Origin: an uncultured Candidatus Poseidoniales archaeon
Lineage (GTDB): Archaea > Thermoplasmatota > Poseidoniia > Poseidoniales > Poseidoniaceae
Direction of reading: 5' to 3'
NCBI GenBank assembly: GCA_905181715.1
Contig: CAJIYT010000007.1
Location: 1-64,000 of the forward strand
DNA: 64,000 nucleotides
The notes below the pieces were generated by a model. The model searched no databases and was not told where the DNA came from. It saw only the letters and a program-made list of their open reading frames with translations. Shown piece after piece: positions 11,001-20,400 of the stretch. Made by a program: the position numbers and the translations under genes. Every line of letters starts with the position of its first letter. Position 1 is the stretch's first letter.

Positions 11001-11450
11001 AACGACCCCTGTCCTTACGACCCTTCGATTAAAACTGGTTTGGTCAGCGATGTTACTTGTTTAATCACAAAAAGCGATGCTGAATTGCGCGATGAGGCGA
11101 ATCAACAGGTAGGAAATGCTCTTGACTCTACCACCCTGATAATAATCAGTGGCTCGATTTTGTTGATGCTTGCTTTGATTTTAACCGCGATGGTTTCAAA
11201 GCAAATGGCACGCAAGAAAACAAAGAAGACGATGCAAGAAGAATTGTACATATCTAATCAATTGGATGATGAAGAGCAGAGACGCTTGGAATGGATTGAT
11301 TTCTATGTTAAAGAAGGTAATTTGGATAAAGCTCGAGAATTAGGCTGGACCGGGGATGAAGTAGTGCCACAGTGGAAGCAATATGAAATGGATCAGGAAG
11401 CAGTACAAGAAGCTGCAATCCCTGGTATGTTGAGTTTAGATGATTTGTGA
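8022..11450 (+). CDS. Large secreted, C-terminally membrane-anchored protein with WD40-like propeller and many thrombospondin-3-like Asp-rich repeats
   Basis: Signal-like N-terminus (SSLLVLMLVFVSFNSAAAD); repeats like VDWSPDGSRIVIGG; about nine 'TQWxDSDGDGxGDN' units; C-terminal TM (TLIIISGSILLMLALILTAMV) and charged tail. Confidence 0.85.
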   Translation: MSEGLIAVKKRWTSSLLVLMLVFVSFNSAAADTDGDGIDDSLDDCPVAEGNSTVDRIGCPDKDGDGTSDKNDPWAISNGGFLEDARQASNDDFYITIFGRDGQQYLTSDGSTMRVWDTATKQNLRSVSISGISDVAWSPNGTFVAVSTNSDELKTYYSNNMTLLFSVGTGGEDTNELEYSSDGTMIAVVGARDGNNGDGQVEIFDSMNGTLIRSFEPAGEDQFYSVDWSPDGSRIVIGGDEDIWVYETETWTQNATRNTNRGSINAIAWSPDGNSIAVCEAYTGGGARVRMIDYHSMDERWVYDTSTSCNSVVFSPDSTQVAAGHTYYQSDGASIRIFKTHDTTATIIDTLAAPRPGGCTSSGNGNNCGSIYGVDWHPNGMYIISAHGRNDEGIYHWTVNPDIDNDGVLNQDDAFPEDGTQWNDTDNDGFGDNPLPASQGDSCLTVPGTSWQDRFGCPDDDGDGYSNDGDDFPNDVTQWADSDSDGYGDNYYFEYLPGNGLHHNQTGDALPMNPTQWNDTDGDGWGDNFDNISWLTIRPTNWPGNFDESATQVDAFPHDSTQWLDSDGDWFGDESAPANSPDWCPSLWGNSTEDRGGCYDEDGDGWSNPTAGWPALFNLDCEDGADAFPTDVTQWCDGDGGDGYGDNADGNNADVCPGEFGTSFQDRLGCADSDNDGWSNAYDRFPNDPTQWNDSDADGQNLTAEISSCGDNPDGNNPDWDSEDSSQCSDRDGDGYGDRDVPGGDAFPDEPTQWLDSDGDGFGDNNKTGDYNGDMCPYDYALTTLEGALGCPDTDKDGVVDPLDGPNGLFKDDFYQQSDRDGDGWGDNQSVQNGDDCIDTYGTSNNNSRQGCPDQDGDTWADIDDYFDEDPLQWLDSDGDGCGDNHGWEPTTMFEESMQINVTIRQEWGDAFIDVQSQCHDADGDGYGDNKTGLNPDAFQFIVTQWQDADGDGFGDNFTVGAWQSDDCQTIFGTSYIDVFGCPDEDEDGVSDTNDPCPYDPSIKTGLVSDVTCLITKSDAELRDEANQQVGNALDSTTLIIISGSILLMLALILTAMVSKQMARKKTKKTMQEELYISNQLDDEEQRRLEWIDFYVKEGNLDKARELGWTGDEVVPQWKQYEMDQEAVQEAAIPGMLSLDDL

Positions 11451-12239
11451 TTATTGATTCATCGCCCTTTGTCGACGGGCTTTTTCAGCCATATTATCAT
11501 CAAATGCTAAGAAATTTAGACCATTCCATTTGTCATCATCGTCTACAGCCATCAATGCTTCGTTACCTACCAATAATTGCTCAACACTGAGAAATGTTGG
11601 ATTGGTTCCATCTTGAAGCGGATACTGATGTCCAGGTAATACTAGCCAATTTTTTGGTATCTCCTGCAGTTTTTCCTTTAGATAAATCAATGATCTCCTC
11701 TGTGAGTCGATGTCCCCTCCGAATAAATCGGTACGGCCACAACGGCCAAGGAATAGACAATCGCCAGAGTTGACAAATCCATGGCCGATAATCGTAGTAT
11801 GACCAGGAGAATGACCGGGTGTGCAGTGGATTGCGAACGTTAGATTGCCTAATTTATGACTGGCTGAAGTATTCGGAGGATGTTGCCATATGTGGCTACT
11901 CGGGCCGTTCCAGCCGCGTTCAAATTCGAGTTCATGCGCCCATATCTCACAATCTTCAAGTTCGCTTACACCTTTAGAATGGTCCCAATGTGTATGGCTC
12001 AACCAAACTTGATTTAGTTTCCAATTATTTTTCTGACAAATATCAAGCCAATACTTACCCGAAAAGGGATCTATTATCGCGGCCTCACTAGTTTTTTTAC
12101 AAACAATAAGATGGTTCAAGTTATCCCATTCGCCTAATTGCTTCTGTAATACGATAATTTCATCGTCCTCGATAATGCATTCAACCATTGCGCTCACCAA
12201 TGGTACATACCACATCCCTTCTAAGGGATGATGGTCCAT
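11451..12239 (-). CDS. Metallo-beta-lactamase fold hydrolase (glyoxalase II-like)
   Basis: LSHTHWDHSKGVSEL, CTPGHSPGHTTIIGHGFVNSGDCLFLGRCGRTDLFGGD, LVLPGHQYPLQDG. Confidence 0.9.
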   Translation of the reverse strand: MDHHPLEGMWYVPLVSAMVECIIEDDEIIVLQKQLGEWDNLNHLIVCKKTSEAAIIDPFSGKYWLDICQKNNWKLNQVWLSHTHWDHSKGVSELEDCEIWAHELEFERGWNGPSSHIWQHPPNTSASHKLGNLTFAIHCTPGHSPGHTTIIGHGFVNSGDCLFLGRCGRTDLFGGDIDSQRRSLIYLKEKLQEIPKNWLVLPGHQYPLQDGTNPTFLSVEQLLVGNEALMAVDDDDKWNGLNFLAFDDNMAEKARRQRAMNQ

Positions 12240-14777
12240 GAGGTCTCTATGGGAAGGGAGCGGAAGCTGTACTTCGTAATTTTGGCGGCATTGATTCTGG
12301 CGCTGCCTGTCTCGGCGTCCAGCGTTATGGAGCCATCTCTGGAAGCCACATTGGTTGATTATCCAGCAAGGGGTTGGTTCACCGCTGGAGAAAATGTAAC
12401 ACTAGATGTCGATGTCATCAACCAAGGTGATGCGATAGCCATTGATACAGACCCCTCTTGTAATGCATATTTTGTTATTCACGGTCAAACTGAAATCGTC
12501 CTTGATGGGTCTTCAGCTTGTATTGGGCAAAGCAGAGGGTTGGATTTGGGTGCAGATAGTATCACTTCACTCGACCAACTGAAATGGGATCTAAAAGATG
12601 ATGATGGCCAATTAGTTGAAAGTGGATTATATTCAATAGAAGTGATATTGGAAGGAAGTGGGCTGACCACTACCATACCTGTAGAGATTCAATCAGCATT
12701 TATTATAGATTCCAACCTTGAGCTTGACCTTAAACTATCAACAAGAGATGGTATTGTGCGCGAAGGGAGTGGAGCACTACTCACCCTAAGCCTCTTCAAT
12801 CCCACTACTTCCAGTATTGCATTCGATGAAGAGGGTTGTAAAATAACCTCTGAAATCGATGGTTTTGAGCAGATATGGAGTACTTGTTTACCCGGCAATC
12901 AGGTTTTGCTTCCGTTTGAAGTCAGACCATTACTGCAAACCGTAATGGATTTATCAACTGGACAACATGATATTTCATTTGCCTTAGGAGATAATGTTTT
13001 GAGTAGCCAAATAAGTGTTATCTCAGCCAATGCCGCTAATACAACTGAAAACTCAGGTCTTCAGATGGGGATTATCTTAGGAGAATATGATTCAGAGACC
13101 AGTTCGATACAGAATAGTGTCGAATTAACCAATCAAGAGGACGAGGATATCACTCTAATCTTCACTGATACCTGTCGAGTGGAAACTTGGTTGATGGATC
13201 AAAATGGTGAAGTTGTTCACGACTCAAGGTCGTTAAAGACCTGTAATGAATTTGAAATTTACAACCTTATCGAAGCGAATGGTGGAATTGAAACCTTCAA
13301 CCAACCAGAGATATTCATGTTTGACAATGAGGGCTGCGGTCTTCCCCCTGGCGACTATACGCTCTTTGCTGAGGCACCAGAACTGAGTATTTGGACTTCG
13401 ATACCGATTTCCTTTTCTGAAGAAACTGGAATAATATGTAATGATGCAAACCTTGAACTGATAACTGAATTTAATCAAGAAGACACATTACTCACTATAA
13501 CTCCAATACTGACTACCGATATTGCAACCGATATATTCTGGTCTGAGACTTGTCAAATATCAGTAACAATCATTACTGCTACTGATGAAATTATCGAATT
13601 AGTTACCGATTGTGTAGACCGAAAGCTGGTGCAAAGGATTGACACCGGTGCCGCTCTTTCGCTTCCAACTCTTTCCACCAATCTGGATGATGGGCAATAT
13701 TCTTTTCAATTATCAATAACAAATGCATTCAGCATTAATCCTCTACAATCTGGATTCGAATTGCCTTTACCTACACCTGAAACAGAAACAAATACACAGC
13801 AAGGCGAAAATGATTCTTTTGTTGCTCCCAGTGAATCCCTAAAAAGTGGTACTTGGTCGATGATTACCACTCAAAACGGTGAGTGTTGGCTACTTGATGA
13901 TGGTAATTCCATGATGGCATTCGCCGGAGCGCCAACTCAAATCGGTTGGATTCCCGCGGTAGGTGTTATTGGTGAATATTCTGCATTGGAGGCAACGATA
14001 CCGTTTGTCTGCTCTGAATTCGATGTCACAGCCTTTACTATTACTCAAATTATATCTGAATCTATACCTGAAGTATCAGAGGATATTGAAGAAAAGCCTG
14101 ATTCTATTTCTACTGTGCAAACCGAGGCTGAGGAAATCAATCCATTCGTGACCACTACGATTGTTGTAATTACTTCGACGAGTATTCTCGGGATTCTATT
14201 TGTATCAATTGCAACCAATGAAAGTTGGAGGATTCCTGCCACTTCGGCTGGACTTTGGCTTCTCGGTTTGCTTGGACGTACCAGTGAAACCAATGATGGC
14301 CGATACCAAAGAGGACGTTTAATGGGATACCTTACCGCTAACCCAGGCTGTCATTTCCGTGCCCTAATGCAAGAATTGTGTATGTCAAATGGCCAGATTA
14401 CTCATCACCTGAAAATACTTGAGGACGAGGAGATGGTTTGGAGACTAAAAGATGGGCGTTTGGTTAGATATTACCCTTTCACCAGTGATCTTCACCCCAG
14501 TATCTCAGTCGATAAATTACCATTACCACCTCTTACTCCAGATCCAAATAGCCTTCAAGGGAAGATATTACGCCTATTGGATGATGATGAGCAAATGAAA
14601 AAGTACCCCACTCAAGCAGAGTTGGCTGTTAGACTAGAGAAGTCTCAGCAACTTATCAGTCACCACTTGAGAACCTTGCACAAGTATGGTTTGATTGAAA
14701 AGCGAAAATCTGGTCTCAAAAACCGATATCATTTGACTAAAGAAGCCCTATTCCTGCTAGAGACAACAGAGTTCTGA
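12228..14777 (+). CDS. Membrane-anchored protein with large extracytoplasmic region and C-terminal tandem winged-helix (ArsR-like) domains
   Basis: Signal-like N-terminus after the ATG at 12249 (MGRERKLYFVILAALILALPVSA); late TM (TTIVVITSTSILGILFVSIAT); two wHTH: RGRLMGYLTANPGCHFRALMQELCMSNGQITHHLKILEDEEMV and PTQAELAVRLEKSQQLISHHLRTLHKYGLIEKR. Confidence 0.82.
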   Translation: MMVHEVSMGRERKLYFVILAALILALPVSASSVMEPSLEATLVDYPARGWFTAGENVTLDVDVINQGDAIAIDTDPSCNAYFVIHGQTEIVLDGSSACIGQSRGLDLGADSITSLDQLKWDLKDDDGQLVESGLYSIEVILEGSGLTTTIPVEIQSAFIIDSNLELDLKLSTRDGIVREGSGALLTLSLFNPTTSSIAFDEEGCKITSEIDGFEQIWSTCLPGNQVLLPFEVRPLLQTVMDLSTGQHDISFALGDNVLSSQISVISANAANTTENSGLQMGIILGEYDSETSSIQNSVELTNQEDEDITLIFTDTCRVETWLMDQNGEVVHDSRSLKTCNEFEIYNLIEANGGIETFNQPEIFMFDNEGCGLPPGDYTLFAEAPELSIWTSIPISFSEETGIICNDANLELITEFNQEDTLLTITPILTTDIATDIFWSETCQISVTIITATDEIIELVTDCVDRKLVQRIDTGAALSLPTLSTNLDDGQYSFQLSITNAFSINPLQSGFELPLPTPETETNTQQGENDSFVAPSESLKSGTWSMITTQNGECWLLDDGNSMMAFAGAPTQIGWIPAVGVIGEYSALEATIPFVCSEFDVTAFTITQIISESIPEVSEDIEEKPDSISTVQTEAEEINPFVTTTIVVITSTSILGILFVSIATNESWRIPATSAGLWLLGLLGRTSETNDGRYQRGRLMGYLTANPGCHFRALMQELCMSNGQITHHLKILEDEEMVWRLKDGRLVRYYPFTSDLHPSISVDKLPLPPLTPDPNSLQGKILRLLDDDEQMKKYPTQAELAVRLEKSQQLISHHLRTLHKYGLIEKRKSGLKNRYHLTKEALFLLETTEF

Positions 14778-14838
14778 CCATATGGTTCAAATCGAGTCCT
14801 GAACTCGCCTCGACGTAGCCCTAGTGGAGTGTTTGTCG

Positions 14839-17655
14839 ATGTCGGAGTCTTACCCCCCACATTCAGAGACAAAATGGCAGAAGGCTTGGACTGATTCCGG
14901 CGCCTTTCAACAGGGAAAGCGTTCAGGTCGACCTACTTTCTATTGTCTTGAAATGTATCCCTATCCGTCAGGCAAAATGCACATGGGACATGTTCGTAAT
15001 TACACCATAGGCGATTCTATTGCTCGCTATCGTCGATTAGCCGGGTTTGATGTCCTTTACCCGATGGGGTTCGATTCATTTGGCATGCCTGCCGAAAACG
15101 CTGCCAAGGAAATAGGAGCCCACCCTAGAGAAATCACCGATGGCAATATCAAAACCATTACCGCCCAATTGCAGAGGATGGGGTTCTCTTATGATTGGAG
15201 TCGCAGAATAATGAGTCATGACGAAAAATATTATCGCTGGAACCAATGGTTCTTCTTACGAATGTTGGAACAAGGGCTGGTTTATCGAAAGCATGCTGCT
15301 GTCAATTGGGATCCTGTTGAGCAATCAGTTCTAGCAAACGAGCAAGTTATCGATGGAAAGGGATGGAGATCTGGGGCGGTTGTCGAGCAACGGGAGATTC
15401 CACAATGGTTTATTCGCATTACAGATTATGCTCAGCAACTTTGGGATGGTTTAGACGATATTGATTATCCAGAACACGTTAAATCATTACAAAAAGATTG
15501 GTTGGGGCGTTCTGAAGGAGCGACCATCGGCTTTGCTATCGAAGGTGATACCAACTCGGTTATCGAGGTATTTACCACTAGACCTGATACTATTTTTGGT
15601 GTTACTTTCCTGACTTTGGCTCCGGAGCATCCTTTGGCCGAGAAATTGTTAATCGGCACTGAATTCGAAGATGAATGGTCAAGTCTGCGAGATGAAGTTA
15701 GAGTGATGAGCGATTTCGATAGAGGAATGTTAAAGGAGAAAAAAGGGGTTGCAACTGGTAGATATGCGATACATCCGTTAACTGGTGATAAAATACCGAT
15801 TTGGATTGGAAATTTTGTAATCGCTTCATATGGTACTGGAGCGGTTATGGCAGTTCCAGCCCACGATCAGCGTGATTTTGATTTTGCTAAAGAATACGAA
15901 ATTCCGATTCACAACGTATTGGCCGAAAAGCAAGATGCTGAAGTAAAAGATTTGGAAAAAGCATTCGAAGGACATGGATGGATGATAAACTCGCCTCGTA
16001 CTGGTTTCGACGGCTTATTCGGTGAAGATGCGAAGAGAGCGGTTATCGATGCAATTGAAAAAGAAAATTGTGGCAAAGGTTCGATTCAGTGGAAAATAAG
16101 GGATTGGTTGATTTCACGACAGCGATATTGGGGTACACCGATTCCAATCATTCATTGTGAATCATGTGGGGCTGTGCCGGTACCAGATGACCAATTACCA
16201 GTAAAATTACCAGATGATGTGAGTTTTTCTGTTCAAGGTAATCCGCTAGAATCATCGCCAACATTTCAAGAGGCGGATTGTCCATCCTGTGGAAAAGCCA
16301 GTAAAAGAGAAACCGATACCATGGATACTTTCATAGATTCATCATGGTATTTCCTTCGGTATACAGATGCTCTTAATGATGAAAAGTGCTTTGAACCCGA
16401 GGTTGTAAATCACTGGATGAATGTCGATTTCTATTGTGGCGGAATTGAACATGCACAGATGCATCTAATCTACTCAAGGTTTTGGACCAAAGCATTACGT
16501 GACCTTGGTTTGCACGATATCGACGAACCTTTCCAATCATTACTTTGTCAAGGAATGGTGACTCATGCTACCTTTGCTAAAGAAGATGGCACATGGGTAT
16601 TGCCTACTGATGTCAATATTGAAAATGGTGTTGCTTCTTTGAAATCAACAGGTGAGCCGATAATTATCGGTAGAGTTGAAAAGATGAGTAAATCGAAAAA
16701 GAATGTTGTAGATCCGGCAAGTATCATCGAGAATTATGGCGCTGATACACTCCGTCTTTTCATCCTATTTGCGGCCCAGCCAGTAGCTGAAATGGAATGG
16801 TCTGACCAAGGGATAACCTCTGCATGGCGTCAGTTGAATCTACTGTATGGTTTACCACAAAGCATTGAATCTTGGGGAACGGATACGTCGGAAATCGATG
16901 CATGGCTTAGCGCTCGTCTCAGCCAACGTGTCAATCAATGGCGTGAACTGATGGAATGTAATGACTTGAGAGGCGCAGTTGAAATAAGTCACTTTGAGAT
17001 TCAAAAGGATTTGAATTGGTACCGAAGGCGTGGCGGAAATAACCGGGACTTAGGGCATTCGTTTTTCGAAACCTGGGCACACCTTCTTTCTCCAGCAACT
17101 CCCCATTTGGCAGAGATGTGGTGGAATGGCTTGGGTAATGGCGACCTTCTTGCTGCTAGAACATTACAAGAAACTGGAGAATTATCAACTGGGCAAATCG
17201 CGGTTCTAGATAGGGAAACCTGGATTAGAAATTTTCTTGAGCATGCTCGGCGCGTTTCAAGAATCGCTGAAAAGCACATTGGAAAGCCGCCTAATTCAGC
17301 CCGTATTGTAATTTGTGAAGAGTGGAAACGGGATCTTGCTATCGCTGGTTTAAACCATATAATCAGTGGTGAAAATGTTAAATCATTTGCTGCTAATATT
17401 TCAAACCTTAAACTCGTTGAACAGCAAGACTTGGGTCAAGTAATGGCTCTCTGGGGTAAGAGAATGTTGCCACAAATTTTCAAATGGAGTGATGAAGACC
17501 GCAGAATCCTTCTCGGGGCTTTGAACGAGGCAGAGGTCATCAGTGCTGCTAAGGAGTTCATCTGCTCTGAATTAGGGCTATCCTCATTAGAGGTGGGGAT
17601 AGATGAGGAAAGTAAATCTGCAATGCCAATGGCACCTGCTGTTATCTATTCTTGA
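14839..17655 (+). CDS. leuS: Leucyl-tRNA synthetase, bacterial-type architecture
   Basis: FYCLEMYPYPSGKMHMGHVRNYTIGDSIARYRR; RVEKMSKSKKNVVDPASIIENYGADTLRLF; DTFIDSSWYFLRY. Start chosen at ATG 14839 (MSESYPPHSETKWQKAW) instead of the GTG at 14824. Confidence 0.95.
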   Translation: MSESYPPHSETKWQKAWTDSGAFQQGKRSGRPTFYCLEMYPYPSGKMHMGHVRNYTIGDSIARYRRLAGFDVLYPMGFDSFGMPAENAAKEIGAHPREITDGNIKTITAQLQRMGFSYDWSRRIMSHDEKYYRWNQWFFLRMLEQGLVYRKHAAVNWDPVEQSVLANEQVIDGKGWRSGAVVEQREIPQWFIRITDYAQQLWDGLDDIDYPEHVKSLQKDWLGRSEGATIGFAIEGDTNSVIEVFTTRPDTIFGVTFLTLAPEHPLAEKLLIGTEFEDEWSSLRDEVRVMSDFDRGMLKEKKGVATGRYAIHPLTGDKIPIWIGNFVIASYGTGAVMAVPAHDQRDFDFAKEYEIPIHNVLAEKQDAEVKDLEKAFEGHGWMINSPRTGFDGLFGEDAKRAVIDAIEKENCGKGSIQWKIRDWLISRQRYWGTPIPIIHCESCGAVPVPDDQLPVKLPDDVSFSVQGNPLESSPTFQEADCPSCGKASKRETDTMDTFIDSSWYFLRYTDALNDEKCFEPEVVNHWMNVDFYCGGIEHAQMHLIYSRFWTKALRDLGLHDIDEPFQSLLCQGMVTHATFAKEDGTWVLPTDVNIENGVASLKSTGEPIIIGRVEKMSKSKKNVVDPASIIENYGADTLRLFILFAAQPVAEMEWSDQGITSAWRQLNLLYGLPQSIESWGTDTSEIDAWLSARLSQRVNQWRELMECNDLRGAVEISHFEIQKDLNWYRRRGGNNRDLGHSFFETWAHLLSPATPHLAEMWWNGLGNGDLLAARTLQETGELSTGQIAVLDRETWIRNFLEHARRVSRIAEKHIGKPPNSARIVICEEWKRDLAIAGLNHIISGENVKSFAANISNLKLVEQQDLGQVMALWGKRMLPQIFKWSDEDRRILLGALNEAEVISAAKEFICSELGLSSLEVGIDEESKSAMPMAPAVIYS

Positions 17656-20318
17656 TTCTCTATCTCTGGTTCGAGAGATTGAGCAACTTCTTGTTCGACT
17701 ACGGTTTCTGGATTATTTTCAGAACCATTATCGTGCCTAGGAGCGGATATCGATTCATCCACTTCGTCTTCCTTTCTCATTACAATTACTAATGCCACTA
17801 TGAAGATCAATCCTGCTATTGAGAATAGTATCGTCGAAGTTGCGAGACCATCATCGGAACTTTTTGCCTCTATATCATCTTGAATTAGTTTTGTAATGCA
17901 ACCATTAGCAGATACAAGGGCGCCCGCTTCAGAGTTTGGACAAAGGTCGTCAACGTTTGCAACTTCATCGCCATCGTCATCCAATTCTGAATTAGAACAA
18001 CCATTTGGGTTCACGGCTAATCGTGGGAAGGTGAATTTACATTCATCATTTGCATCATCTATGCCATCACCATCGTCATCATCATCCTCAACAGGATCTA
18101 AACATCCGTCTTCATCATAATCCTGTAAATAACCAGCTGGTCCAATCACGATGCTTTGCGGGCAATTATCAAATTCGTCGAGATATCCATCGGCATCATC
18201 ATCATCATCTTCAGCATCACTACAACCATCTTCGTCACGGTCATAGCTTGCATTCCAAGACATTAATCCGCGTGGGCATGAGTCGCTATCATCGAGATAA
18301 CCATCGGCATCATCATCGGTATCAATCTCATTCTTGCATCCATCCGAATCATGATCGCTACCTTCATTGGATTGCCATAATGGAGAATCTACAGGGCAGG
18401 TATCGATTGGATTACTAATGCCATCTCCATCGATATCATCATCACATGCATCTCCAATTCCATCATTGTCTAAATCATCCTGTGATGAATCTGCAACATG
18501 TGGACAAACATCCATCTGATCAACAATGCCGTCTTCATCGGTATCTTGATCTGAACAGCCATCGGCATCTTGGTCTTCTTCGATGGTCGAAATCCAACCG
18601 ATGGAGCCTTCTGCACAATTATCCTCGACATCATCGATGCCATCATTATCTCCATCGCTGTCTTCCGAACCCGCATTGCGGCAACCATCACCATCATAAT
18701 CGGTATTTTGATTTGAAAGCCACCCGGTGTCGCTATCGATATTTGATTCGGGGTCACAATCATCATCACCGTCTAATACACCGTCATTATCATCATCGGG
18801 ATCACAAAAATCACCTTCGCCGTCATCATCATAATCCTTCTGATCTGGATTTATCACTTTGTAACAATTATCTTCGCCATCAACAAATCCATCGCCATCA
18901 AAATCACTACCATATTGCCAGATGACAAAGTCATTACCTCCGACGCTTGAATTGTTATTACCATTCATTTCCGCTTTACCTTTGAATACAAAACTTGCCA
19001 CAGGTGATGATGTAATAGTGGAATCGATTCCGATTGGATGGATGTCATAACTACTTGTTATCGCTACTACCCAAAGCCATTCGTCATCGGCAGAAATTTG
19101 TGAAATAAAGCCATCCATCAGATATTTGTTACCATCCACATCTTGTAATTCATCATTACCTATGGTTAAATTTAAGCCGTATCCCCCGTTAATGAAAATA
19201 CTACCTTGTGGGTTTATCTCGATGCCTGCAACGTTATCGGGACCATTTCCACCGGCGGTTAGATAGCCCTCTAGAACACCACCTGTTGAAAACCTTAAAA
19301 CGAATATATCGGAATAGCCATTGGAATCAAGTGTCTCGTTCTGAATTACCACCTGTTCTTCAAACTGCCCAACGACGTATAATTGACCTGCGCTATCCAC
19401 TGCACATCCACTTGGCCATTCATATCCGCTACCGCCAAAGGTTTCAATCCAAAGTACTGCACCCTCTGAGTTAATCTCTGCTACCATGATGTCCGAGTTT
19501 CCATTTGACTGGACTCCTTCACTATTTCCAGTAGCGATTGAATCTACAAAGGAAGAAATGACGTATAGATTGCCATTTGGCTCGTAACAATGGTAATTGA
19601 ATTCTAATAATCCACTACTTGAATCAAAAAATGTTAACGTAAGAAAGTCTCCATTCTCATCTAGTTGCATTATTGATAATGCCCCCCCAGATGGGTAATC
19701 CTCACCATTCATCTCCATTACTCCGATGTTTGCATATGAAAATGCAATTGTGCCATTATTCGCTATAGAGATTGTTTTGGGCTCAATTGCAATGCTGTCG
19801 GTAGCCTGTACTGCCCAAATCCATTCTAAACTACTTCCAGTAATGGCAGCGCGTGCAATAAAAATGCCACCGCTATCATCTGAAGAACTAGGTTTTTCAA
19901 GAGTAATATTATCGGTGAACGTCAAATTGCATGCACTACGAGAACTTTCACGGCAATAATACCCCAACACTATGATGTCGCCAGATGGATGGAGTGCTAG
20001 ATCTACCGCTGCATCATCGCCTTCACTACCGACTCCAGTGGTATTTGTCCAAATTCCTGTCGATGATCCTTGAGCAATAAAAACATCACTGTTGCCATTA
20101 TCATCTGCTGAAAGACCATCCCAATCGAATTCAATGGCACCAGAAAAACTACCAGCAACCACCAATAATCCTGTATCGGTAATGATATGCTTTGCCAACG
20201 TGTCATCTAAGGGACCACCTGCAGAAAGAGTCCAATCAATACCCTCTTCTTCGGCAGAAACGAGAGAAAACGGCATTGACAAGAAGAGGACAAGTAGTAA
20301 GGTTATGCTCCGTCGCAT
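17646..20318 (-). CDS. Secreted membrane-anchored protein with SBBP/propeller-like region and thrombospondin-3-like repeats
   Basis: Signal peptide (MRRSITLLLVLFLSMPFSLVSAEE); many DxDxDGxxDxxDxC repeats; C-terminal TM (STILFSIAGLIFIVALVIVM) and acidic tail. Confidence 0.85.
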   Translation of the reverse strand: MRRSITLLLVLFLSMPFSLVSAEEEGIDWTLSAGGPLDDTLAKHIITDTGLLVVAGSFSGAIEFDWDGLSADDNGNSDVFIAQGSSTGIWTNTTGVGSEGDDAAVDLALHPSGDIIVLGYYCRESSRSACNLTFTDNITLEKPSSSDDSGGIFIARAAITGSSLEWIWAVQATDSIAIEPKTISIANNGTIAFSYANIGVMEMNGEDYPSGGALSIMQLDENGDFLTLTFFDSSSGLLEFNYHCYEPNGNLYVISSFVDSIATGNSEGVQSNGNSDIMVAEINSEGAVLWIETFGGSGYEWPSGCAVDSAGQLYVVGQFEEQVVIQNETLDSNGYSDIFVLRFSTGGVLEGYLTAGGNGPDNVAGIEINPQGSIFINGGYGLNLTIGNDELQDVDGNKYLMDGFISQISADDEWLWVVAITSSYDIHPIGIDSTITSSPVASFVFKGKAEMNGNNNSSVGGNDFVIWQYGSDFDGDGFVDGEDNCYKVINPDQKDYDDDGEGDFCDPDDDNDGVLDGDDDCDPESNIDSDTGWLSNQNTDYDGDGCRNAGSEDSDGDNDGIDDVEDNCAEGSIGWISTIEEDQDADGCSDQDTDEDGIVDQMDVCPHVADSSQDDLDNDGIGDACDDDIDGDGISNPIDTCPVDSPLWQSNEGSDHDSDGCKNEIDTDDDADGYLDDSDSCPRGLMSWNASYDRDEDGCSDAEDDDDDADGYLDEFDNCPQSIVIGPAGYLQDYDEDGCLDPVEDDDDDGDGIDDANDECKFTFPRLAVNPNGCSNSELDDDGDEVANVDDLCPNSEAGALVSANGCITKLIQDDIEAKSSDDGLATSTILFSIAGLIFIVALVIVMRKEDEVDESISAPRHDNGSENNPETVVEQEVAQSLEPEIENQE

Positions 20319-20400
20319 GACCTTGCTTTACCCTTCTATCTATTCAAAGGATTTCATCTATTGTCCCAAAAACAATGGCTGGATTCATGATGGACCCCCC

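Noticed and set aside
8022-11450. Possible CRISPR or DNA tandem array because of repeated GATGGTGATGG units
   Set aside because: Repeats are in-frame protein repeats (DGDG) of variable spacing without conserved spacers; not a CRISPR array.
14778-14838. TTCAAATC T-loop-like motif and CGAGT-CCTGA-ACTCG hairpin before leuS as a tRNA or T-box
   Set aside because: No T-stem pairing, acceptor stem or anticodon arm; T-boxes are not expected in archaea; the 5-bp stem is too short to call.
18050-18925. His-rich plus-strand ORFs (18050..18418, 18446..18925)
   Set aside because: They are antisense to the Asp-rich TSP3 repeats of the 17646..20318 minus-strand gene; GAT/GAC repeats read in reverse give His (CAT/CAC) codons.
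20092-20400. N-terminal part of the 262 aa ORF 20092..20880
   Set aside because: Lies antisense to the 5' end of the 17646..20318 gene; SRPBCC similarity starts at the internal ATG 20401.
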